Below are positions 9,587 through 24,500 of a stretch of DNA of 64,000 nucleotides, one piece after another; position 1 is the first letter of the stretch; each line of letters begins with the position of its first letter. The stretch covers positions 146,354-210,353 of the forward strand of contig CAJINV010000002.1 in the NCBI GenBank assembly GCA_905178155.1, in the 5' to 3' direction. Source of the DNA: Amoebophrya sp. A120. Lineage: Eukaryota; Sar; Dinophyceae; Syndiniales; Amoebophryaceae. The notes under the pieces were generated by a model, which ran no database searches, had not been told where the DNA came from, and saw only the letters and a program-made list of their open reading frames with translations. The position numbers and the translations under genes are program-made.

Positions 9587-12500
9587 CTACGTGGTGGCAG
9601 CTCCGTTCGTCTCTTCTATCTTCTTCCTCTTTCTGTTCGCGAGCAGGTCCAGAAATGCCTGTGCTGGCTTGTTATGAAATGCAAATATGTCTGGGTCTGG
9701 AAGAGTCGGAGCTTGTCTTGCACATTTTGCATGACCTGTGAGGTCTGTGATGCTGGTGCTAGCATCACAGATTTTTTGAGAGCTTTTTGATGCTAATTTA
9801 TTACGCATGAGAAATGCCCTCTCCTCGTGCCAAAAACTGATGCCTCTTGCTGCTCATGCAACACAGATTTTTTTCGAATCCGCAGACAGCATTACAAGTT
9901 CCAATCTTCCAAACCCAGACACATTTGCAATGCATACTTGTCCCGTGGCTGGGGCGAAGGAGCAGGTTTTTATGGCGTTCTCAACTGTTACATTCTGAAG
10001 TGTTACATGAATTTGTGATGCAAGAATGGCAAAAGTGAAAGGCGTGACCGTCCGCGTCTTGCATGACAGATTTGGCGCACGACATTTTCAGCCTGTTTGG
10101 CATTTCGCGAATTTGTTATGCGAAGCAGCTTGATCGTGTCGGCTCTGATGGTAATTCTGCATGACAAACCATGTAACAGCTGAGAATGTAACATTTGAGA
10201 ACGCCATAGTTTTTGTCTTCGTCGAGATGAAGGAGTGGATGGGATTTCATTTTTATCAAAGAAAAAAAGTTCGTCACGATCACTCATGCGCATTCTTGCA
10301 ATACAAAATTGTTTGTCATGCGTAAAAATGCATCACAGCCAAACTTCATTAGGGATTTCCCTAGTGTTTCTGCAATAGTTTGTGATGCTGAGAAAATTTG
10401 TAAGTTGTAATGCAAAACCTGCAAGTTAGTGACTGTGACAAACTTTTTTCTCTCCATAATTTTCGGCATCAACTACCCCGATAGAAGAAGAAGAGGGACA
10501 AATAATGACGCCAGCACCGCCATTGCGACTCCGCTCCTTCGCCGGTCGTTGTACTGGTTCTTCATCCTGTTTTATTTTTGTTTTTCCTTGTTTAATACAA
10601 GAACTCAGGGAGGACGAGTAGAAATACGGCGACGGGACGAGCTGCTGCTGTTGAGAGATCAGCGTTTGATCTTCTTCTTCCCGTAGGTGTAGTACGTTCT
10701 GGTCGGGTTCGGATTCGTCCTCCTCCTTGTCGGGAGTACTAATAGAACACGGTGGAAAGAACTGTTTCATCCCTTGCACCCTGCGTTGTTCAACATTTCC
10801 TGCTCCCGCTGAAGAATTGTGAGAATGATCTGGAGCATATCGTGTGCAAAAGTATCGTACTCGTATTGCAGTGAAGTGATGCATTACAAATCTTTTTCTT
10901 ATAGGTGAATCTGAATCCGCGCCATTTTCTCATGCTGAGGAAATTTGTAAATGCATTTATACGAGTACGACACTTTTGCAGTGCATAGACCAGAACTACT
11001 CGAGCCTACTTCAGTGGTGGACGTTCGGCTTTTTCCTGCCGCCGGTGCCTCCGCTGTTGTACTAGGGTGCAGCTCTTTATGGTGTTCTCAAACGTTACAT
11101 TCTCAACTGTTACATGAGTCTGTAATGCAAGAATGGCAAAAGCCAAAGGGGGAAGATTGCAAAAATTGCATTACAAATCCCACCCAGATTTAGGTGGTGT
11201 TTAGCTCTTCGCAAATTTGTCATGCGAAGCAGCTTGATCTTGTGGATGATGATGGTAGTTTTGCATGACAAATTCATGTAACAGTTGAGAATGTAACGTT
11301 TGAGAACTCCATACTCTTTATTTTCGACGTCTTCATGTTCATCCGATGCTGCAACTACCGGATCATCTTCCGGATGGGCTTCTTCTTCTTCTTCTCCTCC
11401 ACTCGCATCTTTGACTACGACTGCCTCAACGTCGACGGTCCGATGAGGAAGTAGAGGAGCGCGGCCTTGTTCATCCGTTCTCGCTTTGATAGAAGCGCCT
11501 TTCGCTGCTACAGCATTAGCGTTACGAAACTCCTCTAGGCTGCTCACGTCGGGCAGGGGGACCAGGGGGTGCTTTTTGTTTCGACGTCCCTGATGAATCT
11601 GGGAAATTATTTCCCTGAAATCTGCTTGACTTTCATCTGCTTCGCCTTGACCTGGAGAAGTAGATGAAGAGTGCAAATTTGGATTTTGGTTTTCGTGTTC
11701 CACCGCCGTTTATGCACTGCAAAAGTGTCTGGGTCTGGAAGGTTGGAACTTGTCATGCTAAATCTGAATCACGCAAAAATCTGTGTTGCATGATTATCAA
11801 ATGCTGTCCACTTTTGATCAAGTTGAGAGGCAGTTTCTCGCGCAGGATAGTTATGATAGTGATCTCACGGAATCTGTCATGCTAGGTCCTCCATTACAGA
11901 TCATATGGGTCATGGAAAACCTGCATGACAAGTCGAGCAAAGTTCCACACCCAGACATTTTTGCGTTTGATACCATTCGAGAAGCCAAATCTTTGTCGTG
12001 GAGGTCGTGGCGGTATCCTGTGCAGAAGTATCGTACTAGTACAAATGCTAATGCAAGTCTTGCATTACAAATCTTGTTTCCAAGGCAAATCTGCATTACA
12101 TTCAAATTTTATTTTTTATGCTGAGCAAATTTGTAATGCATTTATACGAGTACGATGCTTTTGCAATGCATAGGCGGCGGCCCTCATCGTCCTCAAAATC
12201 GGAGGACATGTCATCACGAGAATTTCCACCAGAGTTCTGGTCCTCTTCACTGTCGCTCTCAGAGAGGACTACAGAGTGGTCTTCAGCATCGGAGGACCCA
12301 GCTTGTTCGTCCGAGTTAATATTCTTGTTCTCTTCATCACAGGGTGTTGTGGCACAATTGCCCAAAGATCTTCCATGTTGAGAGGACGCAAGAGCAGCTT
12401 GTGCTTGTTTCCCTAGTTGCATTTTTCCCATGCTTACTGCTTTCTTCTTCCGATACTGTACTTCTTCAATGGCTAATTCCTGCAAAATTCGCTGCACTCG

Positions 12501-15500
12501 TCGCTGTTGCTCTAAGTCGTCCTCTTCTTGATTCTCCGCGGTGAGCCAGGTGGTTTTGAGATCTAGCACCTTGAGGACCTTGGTACTACTAGTAGGTGTA
12601 GCAGGAGGGCTCTTCAAAATGATCCTGCTGTCGTCCTCGGTCTCTTTTTCTTGGCGATTCTCTTGATCATCTTTCATGACAACAGAATTCTGTTTTTCAC
12701 CCACATGATAACCCTCGTCTCTATCACTTCCAGCGCTGTATGGAGATTTTTCTTCCACCCCCGCGAGTTCTTCGCAAGCAGCTACCGGTTCTTCGCAAGA
12801 GTCGTCCCCCTGCTGCTGATCCAGTAGTAGTAGTGGACCCCCGCCACAACTTCTGCGGTCGTCATCTCTCGCCACAAGAATCGACGGCGCGACTGTAGTC
12901 GTGGTGGCCGTCGTGGTGTCGTCGTGTGCCTCATGTACTACAGACCCGCCAACAAGTTCTTGCTCGTTATCGCCATTTGCTGGTCCTCGTCTCGTGCTGG
13001 TGCGATTTATTTTATCGCCAGGTAACAGAACTACAGCACCACAACGCCGTCGATGCATCTTCCGCTGTTCTTGCAGGAGCTCAGTTTTCAAAAGCTTTTC
13101 CTCAGCGGCTTTATCTCCCTTCAGCTTGTAGACATCGTTCTGGTCGTCGTGGTCCTCGTAGTGACGACCTCGTACTCCCGCACGCGAAGATGACGAAAAT
13201 ACCCCCGCGGCCGCATGGGCATCAGGGTGCTGGTCAACAAGAAGTATCAACTGTAAAAATGTCTGGGTCTGGAAGAATTCATGTTTGTCATGCGTATCTG
13301 ACATGACTCTTAAATCTGTCATGCACGTTACCCAAGAGCTCCGCTTTTCTGTGATGTAGAAGCGCAGTTTGTCATGCAGAATAGGCAAGAACACCTAGGA
13401 GCTCAGAAACTTGTCATGCTGAGCCAGCATTTATAGCCTCATCATGAGACGCCACCCAGCATCACAAGTTTCCAGACCCAGACATTTTTGCATTTGATAA
13501 GAAAACCCTCGTCTGCCGCGACGGAAGAATTCATCCAAGTGAGTATGACCTGCTCAAACGTTACAATCTCAAACGTTACATATAGAATCTGGAAGTGGAT
13601 CTGTGATGCAAGAAATGCATGATCTAGCTGACTCTCATAGAAGGACTGCGCATGACAAGTTCCGGAGTCGCCCCCAACCGCACTACGATCTGGCGACATT
13701 TGTATTGGAGAAGGTGGAACGGTCTGCGAGTCTGTCATGCTCGTGATGCAAGACAAATGATCCCAGATTCCATTGTAACGTTTGAGATTGTAACACCTGA
13801 GCGGGTTATAGTGAGCATCTTTTTCTTTTTCACCCGTTCCCACAAAATCTCCATCTTCAGTCGCTTCTTGTATTCCTCGGCTGTCATGACAAGCTGCGGG
13901 ATTTTCTTGCTATAATTTCCGATCGACACCTCAAACGAATCGACAATCTGCTTCCGCGCCACACTCGCGACATAAGCCTGCGACTCCTTCTCCGTGGCGC
14001 AGTGCCACTGCTGGGAAAGCCAGTTCAGCATGTTGGCGTATTCTTGGTACAGAGACTTGCTGTATCAAATGCAAAAATGTCGGGGTCTGGAAGGTGACCA
14101 GGTTTGTCATGCATATCTTGCATGGATCACGATATCTGTAAATGCATGATCTAGCATCACATATTTTTAGAGGCCTTCCTGATGCCTATTCCGCATGACA
14201 AATGCCCTCCCCTCGCAGCACAATTTGGGCTCCTATTGCTGGTCATGCAATACAGATCTTTTTAGCATCCAAAGTTAGCATCACAAGTCCCGACCTTCCA
14301 GACCCAGACATTTTTACACTTGATATGCTGAGCGGCTTGAATAAACTCGACTGAGTAGGCGACGTTGTTTCTGTTTTTCGAAGGTCGCAGCTGGTAGTTC
14401 TAGCTTTATACCGCGACCACTTCTCCCGCCAGTGCTGCCACCTCCGCTCCAACGCTGCTCTGCGATCGGTTAGAGGGAGCTTCAGAAGCGCAAAAATTTC
14501 TTTTCCCGTGCAGAAGAGCGGGTGGCCGGGGCGTGTAGTAGTTCTGCTAGAACTACTAGAAGTAGTAGTGTCGTGGTACATAGAAACCGTCTGCTCTTCT
14601 TTCTTCTCCAAAGCCGGGCTTTCCTGAAAAAAATCTCGCCCTCGTAGAAGCTCCTGTGTACTATGGCGTAGTCGTCTCGCACCCTCTCCAGCGCCCAGCT
14701 GACGTTCTGGTTCAATCTCCTCGTCAGAATAGCACGGCGAGCCACGATCACCTCCAAACCTCTCAATCAGTTTCCGCCGCAGGTAGTCTTGTCGGTTCTC
14801 GAAATATGGTAATTTTGTGCTATCATTCTTACTCCTGTTAACATCATTCCTCGTTTTCCGCTCCTCCTCGACAAAGTGCAGGGAAAAGGCCGCGTTTTCG
14901 ACATCGAATACCTGTGGCGGGAACGGCGTAGGGAGGTGGAGGATCAATTGTTGCAGCACCTGCTCGGGCGAAGCGAGGTCGGGGTGGGGCAGCCGCAGGT
15001 GGAGGTTCATCATCTCTCGGGGATCCGGTCTGGTGCTCTTTCCGTAGGAGCTGTTAGCAATACGCGCATGACGTGGTCTACTTGGCGGATCATCTTCACG
15101 TGGAGGTCCTCTTTGCTGCAATATCAAATGCAACTATGTCTGGGTCTGGAACTTTGCTAGACTTGTCATGCAGGTTTTCCATGACCCATATGATCTATAA
15201 TGGAGGACCTAGCATGACAGATTCCGTGAGATCACTATCATGCCTTTCCTGCATGAGAAAGTGCCTCTCAACTTGATCAAAAGTAGCCAGCATTTGCAAA
15301 TCATGCAACACAGATTTTTGCATGATTCAGATTTAGCATGACAAGTTCCAACCTTCCAGACCCAGACACTTTTGCGATCCATATGCAAAAATTCTTGGTC
15401 GTCCGCGGCGTCGTCGTCGTCTTCTTCAGAGGAGACATTGCTGTCGGTTCGGTCTTCGGAGTCACTGCAGTATTGAACTCGGCGGAGTTCATCATCTTGG

Positions 15501-18500
15501 CGCTTTTCAACATCCGCATGGAGGTCTACTTGGGGTTCTTTTCCATCTTGCTGTTCTATTTTCACCAAGGTCGTCGTGGCAGAAATTCGTGCTGGTGTTC
15601 CTCCAAACGGATCATACACTTTCTGCTCCGCTCTCTTCTCGACCAAATCCTATGCATTGCAAAAGTATCGTACTAGTAGTAATCGCATTACAAATTAGCT
15701 CCGCATGACAAAATGGAATTTGTAATGCTGTTTTACCTTGAGATAAAAATTTGTATTGCATTACTGCGATTACTACGAGTACGATACTTTTGCACAGGAT
15801 AAATCCGCATCTTCAACAAATTCCTCAAACAAAAACATTTCCGCAAAACCTTCCACCATTCTCTCGACCTGCTGCCGATCCCGCATGCGACGGTAAAAGT
15901 TGAAGCGGGTAAAAGGGTCTGTTCCTGCTGATTTATCATTTCCCCGACTGATACCTTGGCGAAGAAGGCTCAGCGGGTTATTTTCTTTTTCGACGAAAAT
16001 TGGTTCTTGTTCCGCGGAAAGCATTTTTTTCTGCTTTTCCCTGATTTCTCGGGTAGATCGATAGGCGAGATTGGAGATGTACAGCTTCATATCCAAGAAA
16101 AAAACTGTGTTAGTGTAACTTTCCTTGGGTGACAACATTTGCTCTACATGACAAAAAAAACCTGTCATGTGTGGTTTGTAAGGGAAAACACGCATGAAAA
16201 GAGGACTTGATGGCTGTCTGGCATGACAGACGTGCCTCTGTTGCATGTTCTGCATTACAGAGTTACACTTACACAGTTTTTTTGTTGCATACTTCACAGC
16301 CTTCCAAACTCTCCGCTTCAAGTGCTTGCAATTGATTATCCTGTGAAAAAGTATCGTGATCGTAGTAATTGCAATCATGCATTTACAAATCTTTTTCTTA
16401 AGGTAAATCCGCATTACAAATTTTATTTCTCATGCTAAGAAAATTTGTAATACATTTATACGAGGAGGATACTTTTGCATTTGATATTGATCTGATCCAG
16501 ACACTTGAGTCGCCCTGTTTTATTGTTTGGCGACGGTGGTTTTGGTTTTCGTTTTCGACGTTTTCTCGACAGTTGTTTTTTGTTCCGAAGGGGTTTTTTC
16601 TTTCGTGCTGCTTTCGACATCCTGTTCGCTTTTTTGTTCGCCTTCTTCTTTTCCTTGCTTTGCCGCTCTTGTTGTGATGCTTTGTTGCGTTTCTCCCTGC
16701 GATCAGATGAAGTAGTGGTGGTTTTGGCAAAAGACCTGAGTAACCTGGCTGCGCAAGCCGAGCCACGAGTTGATGAGAACAAGTGCTTCCGCAACAAAAC
16801 CGCCTGCTGCGCGTGACAGTCGATCGTTTTAATCCGGCCTGCATGCTTGGCCAGCCGCGTCGCGTACTTTGAACCGGGCGGGGCAATGCAGCTGATCAAA
16901 CTGAGCCCGGCCCTCCGTCGATTCGCGATGGAGAGTCCCGCGGGCGTGCAGATTCGCGGAAGAAAGATTCGGGAGCAGCCGAAGAAAAGGTGGACGATGG
17001 TGCGGAAATCCAGCGCGGCTGATCTTCGTGTCGTCGCAATCTTCCCGTGGGTGGAGGAAGAAGAAGAGTTCTTTGCACGACCTTCAACTTCTTCATCTTC
17101 AACGTCGAGCCGGGAGTGTGTATCCGTATCCTTCTCTTTCTCGTGGTTCCCAACATCTTCTTTTCTTCTCCTTTGCCTCCTCGTCGGCGCCCACGCCCTG
17201 CTGTCATCTTCTTATCAACCGCAAAAATGTAAATGTCTGGGTCTGGAAGATTGCCATGTTTGTCATGCAGATGTTCTATGGCTCATAAGGTTTAGAATGC
17301 AGCTCCTAGCATGACAAATTCTGTGAGATCTCTATCATGCCTTACCTGAATGAGAAACTCCCTCTCAACTTGATAAAAAAAGACGGCTGTTGGTAATCAC
17401 GCAACACAGATTTTTTGCATGATTCAGATTTAGCATGACGAGTTGCAACCTTGTAGACATCCAGGGATATTTGCATTTCATAAATCTAGCATGTGTTCGA
17501 TTTTCTCGGAGAACCCCGTGTATTCGAAAATGTCGACCCTTTTCGGTTCGAAGTCATCCGGCAAAAGTTTTATCCCACGAAAAAACTGTTTCACTGTGAT
17601 GATTTTGCAAGATCTGCATCACAAGTTTGTTACACATGACACAGAAAATTTGCCATGCGCCCTTCCAAAGGGAAAACACCCCTAAAGAGTCAAGGTCTTG
17701 CAGGTGTAGCAAGACAAATAGTTCTGTGCTCCATTCTATGCATCACAAGTTCACAGTGAAACACCAGTTTTTTCTTGCGATAAGCTTCTCCTTCAAGTGA
17801 ATCCGACTTTGAAGAAACTCGAGCTCTTGCAGCAGGAAGAAAGCCACGTCCTCATCACTTCGGTCAAACTGCGTATTTTGCAAGATATCCCGCCTTTTCA
17901 GCTTCAGCTTGTCAATTTGCCGGCGCAGCCTGCAAGTTTCGGGCGCGAGTTTGTAGAGTTTCCTCGTGACCGCTTGCAGTTGCTTTTCGCAAAGGTCCTG
18001 ACACTGCTTGATTTGTCGGCGCAGTGAGAGTATGGAATGTAAAAATGTCTGGGTCTGGAAGAATGGAACTTGTCATGCTGTTTTTGGACTCTAACAAAAT
18101 TTGTATTGCATGACCAGCAAGGGGGGTACAGTTTTTCTTTTTACTACACGGACAGGGCGCTTTTCATGCGGAAGGTGCATCAGGAAGCCCTCTAAAAGTC
18201 TGCGATGCTAGGTCATGCATTACAGGCATCATGGGTCATGAAAAATATGCATGACAAATCTTGCATTCTTCCCGACCCAGACATTTTTGCATTTGATAGA
18301 AAGGGGGAGGCCGATTTTCCGGTTCCTCTGGGTTTTTTTCTTGAGGCAGGACAGCAATACATTGCGGCCGTGCGCTGGTGGTACTTCTTCCTCCCTTTGC
18401 ACCTTGTCTAATTCCCTTTTCCAATCGGTCTTGATCTTTTTGCACATTTTCTTCCTCCACTTTTCGGTTACTTTATCCAATGCCGCTTGAATGGCTTGTA

Positions 18501-21500
18501 CTTCTTGTCGAATTTTCGTCGCCAGAGCAAAATGCTTCTCCTCTTCGTCCTGTAAACGAATTTTCGTGTACTCCTGACGGTCCATGAGGACACTCGGGTC
18601 CTTCTTGACAAGTCGTGCCTCGGAGTTGTTTGTGATAAGCAGCTCGGGGTTCTCCACCGCCTCGGGCATGACCACAATCGTGCCCGGAACAAAAATCGTT
18701 CTCTTTTGTACCGCCGTCTGCGAAAAGTCAATCCGCTCAAAAGCCGCGAGGGACAGGTCGGGTTCTTCGAAAGCTTCCGTGAGGGTCGTAACTGGTTGAT
18801 GTTGACCATGTCTTTCTGTCTGCAGTCCTCCTCCAGTGCTGCTCGCGTTCAGGTTCATCAAAGCAGAAGCAGTTGTACTAGTATTACCGCTGTCATTCAA
18901 TTTCGTCGTTTTCAGCAACTCCAACTCCTTCTGATCCTGACGATACAGACTCACTTCCGAGACGGAAAACAACTCCTGTTTCACGTTACCCGCGAATGCT
19001 TTTTCGTGCTGCCTGAGAAACTGTTGAAGGCAGGGCGTCTGGCGCGCTGCGGATACGCTGCTGTTCCCATTCTGTGCTCCTCTGATGGTAGTTTCGCTAT
19101 TCATTTCCAAAGCAATGGAACTGGACGATGGAGCGAAAGAACCTCCTTCAAGAGGAGCAGGCTGTTCTTTCAACATCAACAGGCTGGAAAAATCTGCGCG
19201 CAGCTTCCTTTCCCATTGGAAGCATGCGCTCGTGTAGGCGGTGCTAGTGCCTCTATCAGTGAGGGCGAGGAAGTTGATGTTTCTGTTTGCGTTGTTCATT
19301 GTCATTCCGATTCCCAGTTCTCCCACGATTCCGCGCAGTTGTGGTGCCACCGCGGTTAGGACCAACCGCTTTTCCATATCAAAAGGAAAAATCCCCCCTC
19401 CCCATATCAAAACGGAATTCTGTGATGCAGATTTGTTGTCACAAATCAGCTTTGTCATGCTACACGGGAAAAGATGTAGACACTGTAGTGCTGGGTGGCG
19501 TGGGAATAAACCTTTGCGTCTTCAACATAACAGAAAACAACTAAAAGTGGGAAACAGCATGACAAATTGCCTGCAAACGAGACCACGACTGCGGCTCTTG
19601 GCCTTCTAGCATGACAAGTCGATTTGGTACCTCAAATCCTGCATCACAGATTTCCATTTCGATATGGGGATTTTTCCGTTTGATATTCCAAATTAGCGAT
19701 CAGTTTCTCTAGGAATTTCTGCGCTTCCTCCCGAAAATAGACGTTGCTGTAATCCATATCCTGAGTAAAAACGTACCCACACCAGAGTCAGGATGGGAAT
19801 TTTGCAACACAAACCTAGGAGCTTTGTGAGTCACGCATGACAAGTTGCGCTCTGCAGTGTAGGGCAGGTTAGCAAGTGCAGCCGCATCACAGATTCATCA
19901 GCTCATCCTGTTCACAGCATCACAAATTCCAAAACACATCTGAAAATGGCTCTCATGGGGATGCGCATTACAAGTCTTCCTGTCTTTGCAAATCTGCATT
20001 ACAACTCTGGTGTGGGTACGTTTTTACTCAGGATAATCCAGCCTGCTCAACATCTTTCCGGTCTTCGCTTCGCCATCTCCTGCGCTGGTCGCAATTCTTC
20101 TCGCGCGCACTCGATTTTCAAACACGGCCGGGAGAACCGCGAAAGGAGGCAGCTGAAACTCTTCTTGTGCCGCATGCAGTAGATCCACTGATGTATTACT
20201 ACCCTCTAGTACTTCCTCCAATGGGTTCCACGCCGCGGCCCCCGCCGATTGGAGGTTTAGCAGCATTCGGTTGTCGTTCTCTTTGTCTAATTCCTGCTCT
20301 TCTTCATAAAACTCCACATCCGAATCGCTATCGTCCCCCTTCGGCTGATACGCCTTCAAGAAATGCTGCTCGATTTTCAACAGCCGGATCTGCTCGAAAA
20401 GGTACTGAATGAATTTGGCCCTTCTTTCTTCATGAAATACATTCTTCGCGTACTCGTCGACGCAGGAGTGGAGGAAATTTTCGTAGGAAGCATGAGAACT
20501 GCTACTGTAACGGGAGAGTTTATGGTCTTGATCTCCTCCTGCATCGCTGTTTTTCGTACTATCCCGCATGACAAGTTTCATCTCCGCCTCCTGCCGACAA
20601 TAAAGCTCCTTTTGTTTCCGAAGAACCGCCCGGAAAAACTCCTGCTCTTCAACAGACGAGCAGGCTTCGTCGATATCATTCTCCCTGTGAAGAGCTGCAC
20701 GACGTGCAGAAAGAACAGTGTCGCACTGCAGCAGAACCCCCTGCATGAAACGCGCTCCGAGGTCCTCGCTTAGGTTTTGTCGGATTTTCCGCTCTTCTCT
20801 GTTCAGCCGCTCGAACCCTGCGTCAGAAATACTTTGCCCCGGTTTTTTGTTTTTCACACCTCCGAAAAACGCCTTCGGAATCTTATGCACAGCAAAAGTA
20901 TCTATCGTACTCGTATAAATGCATTACAAATTTTCTCAGCATGAGAAATAAAATTTGTACTGCTGATTTGCCTTAAGAGAGAGATTTGTATTTGTAATGC
21001 ATGATTGCAATATTAGCTACGAGTACGATACTTTTGCACAGCATAAATCTCGTCCCACATCTGCCATCGTCGGAAGTACGCGCCCATCAACTGTGAAAAT
21101 GTCTGGGTCTGGAAGATTGGCAGCTTTGTCATGCATATTTTGCATGACCCGTGAACTCTGTAATGCATGCACGAGCATCACAGATTTTTAGAGGGCTTCC
21201 TAATGCCTATTCCGCATGAGAAAGCCCATCTCCGTGTAGCCCAAATTGCTTGGAGTTCTCTTGCAGGTCACGCAATACAATTTTTTTTTGAATCCAGAGA
21301 CAGCATCACAAGTTTAGAATCTTCCAGACCCCGACATTTTTGCATTTGATAGCACCTAATTTTGCCTTGATGCTCTTCTCAAGTGTGTACTGTTTTTTCA
21401 GCGACCCCTCAAACCGCAGCAGCATCTCATCCCTCCGCTTCTCGAGCTCTTTTTCGTCTTTCTTCGAAATTTTCTTCTTGAAAACGGTCGTTCCTTGGAT

Positions 21501-24500
21501 TGGGCCCGGGATGATGTTGTAGGAAGAATGTTGAGAATCGTGATTCTGGGATGACATCAAATCCAGATGCTCGTTGAAACATTTGTCCGTCTTGCAGATG
21601 AACGTGTTCCAAAACTCGTCGTAATCGAGCGCAAATTGAACGTATTCGTTTTCAAACTTTTCCCAATCATCGGTGACGATCGCGACAGAGGTGTCGAAAT
21701 AGCCTCCATCTGGTTCGACGTACTCGGCTTCTTCAAGGGCCGCAAGTGATGAATTTGAATTCGGTTGTCGAAAAATATTGAACGCGGTCCGGATTTTCTT
21801 CAGAAGCCTGGCGGTGGTTATTTGCCGGTCGTACGGTCGTCTTGGAGGTTGTAGATGATGTAGTAGCCGAGGATTTAGTTGTGGGTCGACGTTTTGGAGA
21901 TGACCTTGATGTTGCACTGGGGCGGCCACGACTGGGACAACCACTGGCCGCGTTCGTTTGCCTTTGCTGCTCTCTGTCCTACGCGACAAGCGCTCTCGTC
22001 TTCGCCCGGCAACGCAGCTCCGAGCGCAACCACTCGAGCTCCTGCTCCTGCTGCCAGTGTCTGCTCCTCTGGGCGGCTGCGATAATGTCTTTTCTTCCGA
22101 CAACTCGTCGATCCACTGCGACTCCTGGTAGTCCCTCTTCCGGTCAGAGCAGTCGACTTGGTCTGCAAAATCTTGATGTCCCTCCAGCTGCCACGACTCC
22201 TCCTCCATGGAAAAGCTGGAGCTAGTACGCGCGTGTTCATCAGAAAAATCCCCCTCGTCGTCACTATCCGGCACGACCGGAAGCTGCAGAATTTCGCAGA
22301 GCTCCTCTTCCCCGGAGCAAAACCCAGCGATTTCCCATAACGGAAGTGGCTCATTGTCGCGCTTTAAGGATCTTAATGCTGTTTTATACCGGAATTCCGC
22401 AAACGCCGACGGGTCGAAGTCGGTAAAAGTTGCATCGTCCTCAGCACTAGGAGCTGCACCGGTATCCTTCGCGTGCTGTGTGTCATCTATTCTGTCGGGA
22501 GATGATGATGCCACAGCAATGGCTGTGTGCTGCGACTCTTGTTCTTCTTGTCCAAGAACATCGTAGTCATTTGATGCAGCCACGCCGCCATGCTCGTCGT
22601 GTCCCTCTCCTGCCTCCTCTAGAACAAGAACCTCTTGTTGCTCTGTGTCCTCGACAAGTACCCACGAGGACCCTTTTTCGTCTACCACCTGTTCCAGTGC
22701 GAGCTGTTGGAGAAATTCTCTGTGCGTCTGCGGCATGACAGACTTGTCCCTCTCTTCCATGGTATTCGCTTTTTTCAAGTTATGAGAGTGCACAACTTCC
22801 CCGCCCCCTCGTTTGTCATGCAATTAGCCAAATCCAGGCTCTGCCTCTTGGCACTGTTTGCATGACAAGTTCTGGCTGTAGCCCAAATAGCACTACACTT
22901 CAGTGTAAATTTGTCATGCAAGGCCGGCATTCTTGCTGATGCTTGTATTGCCGTTCATGCTATACAAATGAGGGGGAGGGAAAGATGTGCACTGTCATAC
23001 AAGTCGGGTACGTACGTCAGCCACTGGTCGTACAGAATGGGGTGTTTAAACGTGCCGCCGTCTTCCGCCTCGACGCGGACGGGAAGGCGGGGTGGAATGG
23101 TGTTCTGATCCTCGTCTCGATCTTCAGAGAAGAGATCATGATCATCTGAAAGCGAATCGGAGTCCTCGTGTTGTTCCGGTAGTCGTGCTCTACCTTGTAG
23201 TGGAATATCATCATCATCTTCCTCTTCCAGGCTCTCTGTCTCACTGTCCTCCTCCAAGAGCGCAGGTTCGTTGCCAGCAGATAATTGCAGTGGTGATGTC
23301 CTCTCGTCTGCGCAATCCTTTTCGCCATCAGTGTAGTCCCTGTTTGCCGGTGGCTGATGTAGTTCCTCGTCGCTCTCGCTTGCACTATCCTGTTCTCCTT
23401 CCGGGCCAACTACATGGATCAGGTCTGCCTCATTCACAAGCAAAGAAGTAGGGGAACCAGCAGTAGGAGGCTGGTGTACTTCTCCCGTTCTTCCAATTAC
23501 ACAACCGGTCGTGTCACCCTCACCTCCAGCTACACGACCTGTGTTCAGGAAAATAAATCGGGTGCTACTTTGTAAGTAGATCCCACTGACACCAATCACT
23601 TCTCCACCGACGGGGGCAACCACACACCACGATCTTGATCGACGGTTTATTTTCTGTTTCGTTGATGGCTCTTCCTGTGAATTCAAGTCCAATTCTTGTG
23701 TCGTCACCCCACCACGGATGAGCGATGGCCTAATCCTACCGGTGCTGCAAGAGCGACTTCGTTTCTGCTCTGTGCGAGGAATCGTAGACGTCCGCCTTGG
23801 CGCAGGAACGCGAAGTGCCTCGACCTTCGCTTCGCTCTTTGCTGTGTCCTCGTAGTTGAGGGCAAACTTCTTTGCTTTATTTCGGCCTCCATCCGATTCC
23901 TCGCCATCCTCCTTATCTGAACTAGAACTGCAACTCCACTCGGACGGAAGCTCCTCTGTATCAGCGGTTTCCTCTTCGTCTTGTTGGCCCTCCGAACAAT
24001 GATCTTCGGCAACTACAGAAGGGGACGAAGTTTGATTTCCCTTGGATGTTGATGCCGCTGGGCCATTCACATCAGATAAAGTTTGCGAACCAGTTTTACC
24101 TTCTTGCACCGACGGCGGCGTCCTCCTAGGTTCTACTTCTGAACCAAGCGGGTCCTCTTTAATATACCCGCAATGTTTCACCAAAAGCCTTGTCCACCTC
24201 TGTCTCTCTGGTTCGGACTCGATGGCCGCTAAATTTTGCGTTACGACTCTTCGTTTCTCGTCGTCCTGCGGAAGGAGTTCGCGCCAAAGGGGAAGCGGGG
24301 CTATTTTCGGTGCTGAGCCATTGAAATCCGAAAAATCGGAGGAGTCGTCACTGTCGGAGGAAGTAGAGAAAATAACACTGCTGGTAGAGGAATGCGATGG
24401 CCTCCTGCGCCTGGAAGAGGCGGAAGCCCCCTCTACTGACGCGGGCGGTTTCTCAGTCTTTTGACTTTGTCGTTGGGGCGGAGGAGGTTTGTTTTCCCGA